Shown in pieces: positions 62,271-64,000 of a DNA stretch of 64,000 nt. The notes beneath the pieces were generated by a model, which saw nothing but the letters and a program-made list of their open reading frames with translations, did not search any database and was not told where the DNA came from. This stretch comes from Phaeobacter cretensis. GTDB taxonomy: Bacteria > Pseudomonadota > Alphaproteobacteria > Rhodobacterales > Rhodobacteraceae. Numbering within the stretch: position 1 is the stretch's first letter; the number at the start of each line of letters is the position of its first letter. Made by a program: the position numbers and the translations under genes. The stretch is from positions 1,984,001 through 2,048,000 of the forward strand of contig NZ_JBKBEU010000001.1 in assembly GCF_047372505.1 (NCBI RefSeq), written 5' to 3'.

Positions 62271-62414
62271 CTGCTCCTCCTGCAGGGCGCAAGCTAGAAG
62301 GACAGGATCCTATTTCCAAGCGGTAACTTACCGTCACCAAGCTGTGACAAACCATGTCATGTGATTGAGCCTTGGATCACCACAGGTCACTGTAAGGTAA
62401 AGATGGAGGCAATG

Positions 62415-63080
62415 ATGCGTTCGACCAATTCTGCAAGACCAATTGTCCTAACCCTATTCATGCTGCTGGCTGTGGCTTTGAAAGGGCACCAGGCCCATGC
62501 CCAGAATATCGAAACACTCACGGTTGCGGGGGGGTGTTTTTGGTGCGTGGAAAGTGACTTTGAAAGCGTACCAGGCGTGATTTCCGCGATTTCTGGCTAC
62601 ACCGGTGGCAGCACCAAATCGCCAAGCTACAAACAGGTTACTGCAGGCGGTACCGGCCACTACGAAGCTGTTCAAATTCATTTTGACCCGGCCAAAGTGA
62701 CACGTGAAGATCTATTGGCTAAGTTCCTTCGCTCGGTAGATCCGACAGACGCGGGCGGCCAGTTCTGCGATCGTGGCGATAGCTATCGCTCGGCAATTTT
62801 TGTATCCGGCACGAATGAGAAGTCCTCAGCTCAAGCAATCAAGGCAAAGGCCCAAGCCGATCTTGGCCAAAAAATCGTGACACCAATTTTGTCCTCCACG
62901 GCATTCTATCCGGCAGAGGCCTATCATCAGGACTATTACAAAGGCCGCAAACTCGTCATCACCCGCTTTGGGCCCAAGCGCCAGTCAGAGGCTTACAAAC
63001 GCTATCGTAAGGCCTGTGGTCGAGATGCACGAGTGCTGCAGCTTTGGGGAGATGCAGCTCCATTTGCCAAGATTCACTAG
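62415..63080 (+). CDS. msrA: Periplasmic peptide methionine sulfoxide reductase A
   Basis: Repairs S-methionine sulfoxide in oxidised proteins, 221 residues. ATG 62415 has GGAGG 5 bases upstream; two ATGs just before (62403, 62412) are less well placed. A signal peptide (VLTLFMLLAVALKGHQAHA) means this copy acts in the envelope. Catalytic GCFWCVES with Cys 41; YTGGSTKSPSY, GHYEAVQIHFDP and AYHQDYY follow. A second Cys near the tail (KACGRDA) could serve in recycling. Convergent with the ribokinase gene, with a shared terminator. Confidence 0.93.
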   Translation: MRSTNSARPIVLTLFMLLAVALKGHQAHAQNIETLTVAGGCFWCVESDFESVPGVISAISGYTGGSTKSPSYKQVTAGGTGHYEAVQIHFDPAKVTREDLLAKFLRSVDPTDAGGQFCDRGDSYRSAIFVSGTNEKSSAQAIKAKAQADLGQKIVTPILSSTAFYPAEAYHQDYYKGRKLVITRFGPKRQSEAYKRYRKACGRDARVLQLWGDAAPFAKIH

Positions 63081-63101
63081 GCCGATCGCTGGTAAAACAG
63101 G

Positions 63102-63131
63102 AAAAAGGCGCGCAATTTATTGCGCCTTTTT
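63102..63131. terminator. Bidirectional terminator between msrA and ribokinase gene
   Basis: AAAAAGGCGC (63102-63111) pairs with GCGCCTTTTT (63122-63131), with inner GCAAT/ATTGC-like pairing. T runs on both strands serve the convergent genes, though it lies close to the ribokinase stop at 63155. Confidence 0.9.
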
Positions 63132-63154
63132 CGTCGTCTGTGGCGATCAAGAAT

Positions 63155-64000
63155 TCAGAACTTGGCGTTCTGAACGTCTTTCAGGTCTGGGATCACATCA
63201 GCGGTACCCTTGCGCGTCACCATCAGTGCAGCAGCACGATTGGCCTGGGCCAAGGCCTGCGCCATGGGCAATCCACGATCCAGCCCCGACAGAACATATC
63301 CGGTGAACGTATCGCCGGCACCCGTGGTATCAACCGGGTCAACAGAATAGGCTGCCACATCATGTGTGGTACCGGCCGCACAATCATAATGCCGAGCCCC
63401 CTTGGCGCCGAGGGTAACAATCACATCCCGCACGCCCAGCGCCTCAGGCGTCTTACCGGTAGCGTCGCGTAACTGATCAGCTTCAACCTCATTCAGGAAC
63501 AGATAGTCGAGATAAGGCAGCACCGACTGTACCGCATCCGCATCAAAGGGCGCCGCGGCATAGGTGACTTTCAGCCCCAGATCTCGGCCCATCCGTGCCG
63601 CCTCTGCCTGCATGTTGGTCTCATTCTGCGTTACCAGAATGTCGCCAGCACTAGCCGCTGACAGCGCCGCCCCAACCTGATCTGCTGTAATTTCACGGTT
63701 TGCACCCGGAAACAGAATAATCTGGTTCTCACCCGTTGGATCCACAGCGATGATCGCGTGTCCGGTCGGCACGTCAATCTGCGCAATATGGCGTGTATCC
63801 ACGCCATATTCCAACAGCCGCGTCACAGCCCAAGTCCCCTCGGGTCCTACAGCGCCGAGGTGACAGACATGACTGCCCGCACGCGCTGCAGCGACAGACA
63901 TGTTCGCACCCTTTCCGCCCAGATACTGCTCCAGCCCTTCAGCTGCGAGGGTTTCCCCCGCGACCGGCATATGGGGCAGCGCATAGATCATGTCGGCGTT
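63155..64000 (-). CDS. rbsK: Ribokinase (PfkB family), N-terminus cut by window edge
   Basis: Phosphorylates ribose to ribose-5-phosphate; 281 residues are visible and about 10 residues of the N-terminus lie outside. Reads NADMIYALPHMPVAGETL at the edge, then GGKGANMSVAAARAG (PfkB signature 1) and DTTGAGDTFTGYVLSGL (signature 2, catalytic Asp). LFPGANREIT is typical of ribokinase. No transporter visible. A different pentose or nucleoside kinase of the same family cannot be excluded. Confidence 0.9.
   Translation of the reverse strand, partial: NADMIYALPHMPVAGETLAAEGLEQYLGGKGANMSVAAARAGSHVCHLGAVGPEGTWAVTRLLEYGVDTRHIAQIDVPTGHAIIAVDPTGENQIILFPGANREITADQVGAALSAASAGDILVTQNETNMQAEAARMGRDLGLKVTYAAAPFDADAVQSVLPYLDYLFLNEVEADQLRDATGKTPEALGVRDVIVTLGAKGARHYDCAAGTTHDVAAYSVDPVDTTGAGDTFTGYVLSGLDRGLPMAQALAQANRAAALMVTRKGTADVIPDLKDVQNAKF

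Noticed and set aside
1..64000. Whole-window scan for CRISPR, IS elements, prophage and restriction systems
   Set aside because: No spaced direct repeats, transposase or integrase frames, phage structural genes or methylase/nuclease pairs were seen by eye. Short repeats could be missed.

Overview
The window looks like chromosome from a marine alphaproteobacterium of the Rhodobacteraceae (Roseobacter group). Moderately high GC, a rimP-nusA-ylxR-infB operon, a pair of ABC exporters whose N-terminus I associate with this family, a NavRosD-type sodium channel, an NDUFAF5-like methyltransferase and many short ATGA/TGATG overlaps all point that way. It is dense core genome. I saw no prophage, insertion sequence, CRISPR array, tRNA, rRNA or defence island.

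Left part (1-7.7 kb): polyamine uptake and use. A cut-off PotA-like ATPase, a putrescine/polyamine-type aminotransferase and a GntR/FCD regulator lie on the minus strand. They diverge from a binding protein-ATPase-permease-permease operon. A shared TGATCAAAT motif before both the aminotransferase and the transporter suggests one regulon under the GntR protein. Next (7.7-13.5 kb) comes surface polysaccharide precursor metabolism: glycosyltransferase, galE, galU, kdsB, cysQ, and a divergent ABC-2 permease. Then alkB, dnaK-dnaJ behind a heat-shock-like promoter, radC, two envelope proteins of uncertain role, secA, a parvulin isomerase, argJ and mutT (13.5-26.4 kb).

Middle (26.4-38.5 kb): the translation/transcription operon rimP-nusA-ylxR-infB. 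It is preceded by a promoter and a complete intrinsic terminator just before the rimP start, which suggests attenuation. A lone substrate-binding protein, proline iminopeptidase, ubiG, a probable 6S-type small RNA, then MarR, nitrilase, glutaredoxin, comF and the NDUFAF5-like methyltransferase follow.

Right part (38.5-64 kb): hemH; a 1004-residue fusion of a small-molecule kinase, an M23 peptidase domain and a PLP phospholyase/aminotransferase; a cell-wall cluster (two L,D-transpeptidase-fold proteins and a CAP lipoprotein); a voltage-gated sodium channel; an rRNA uracil methyltransferase; and a heterodimeric ABC exporter behind an 8-codon leader ORF. Then come hslO-nudL-cca, a response regulator/PP2C phosphatase facing an Hpt protein, ilvA, argG, a sulfotransferase-like/class IV aminotransferase pair, a periplasmic msrA and a ribokinase cut by the right edge.

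The most interesting items are the kinase-M23-phospholyase fusion, the 8-codon leader before the ABC exporter, the rimP leader terminator, the 6S-like RNA and two unannotated-looking small proteins.
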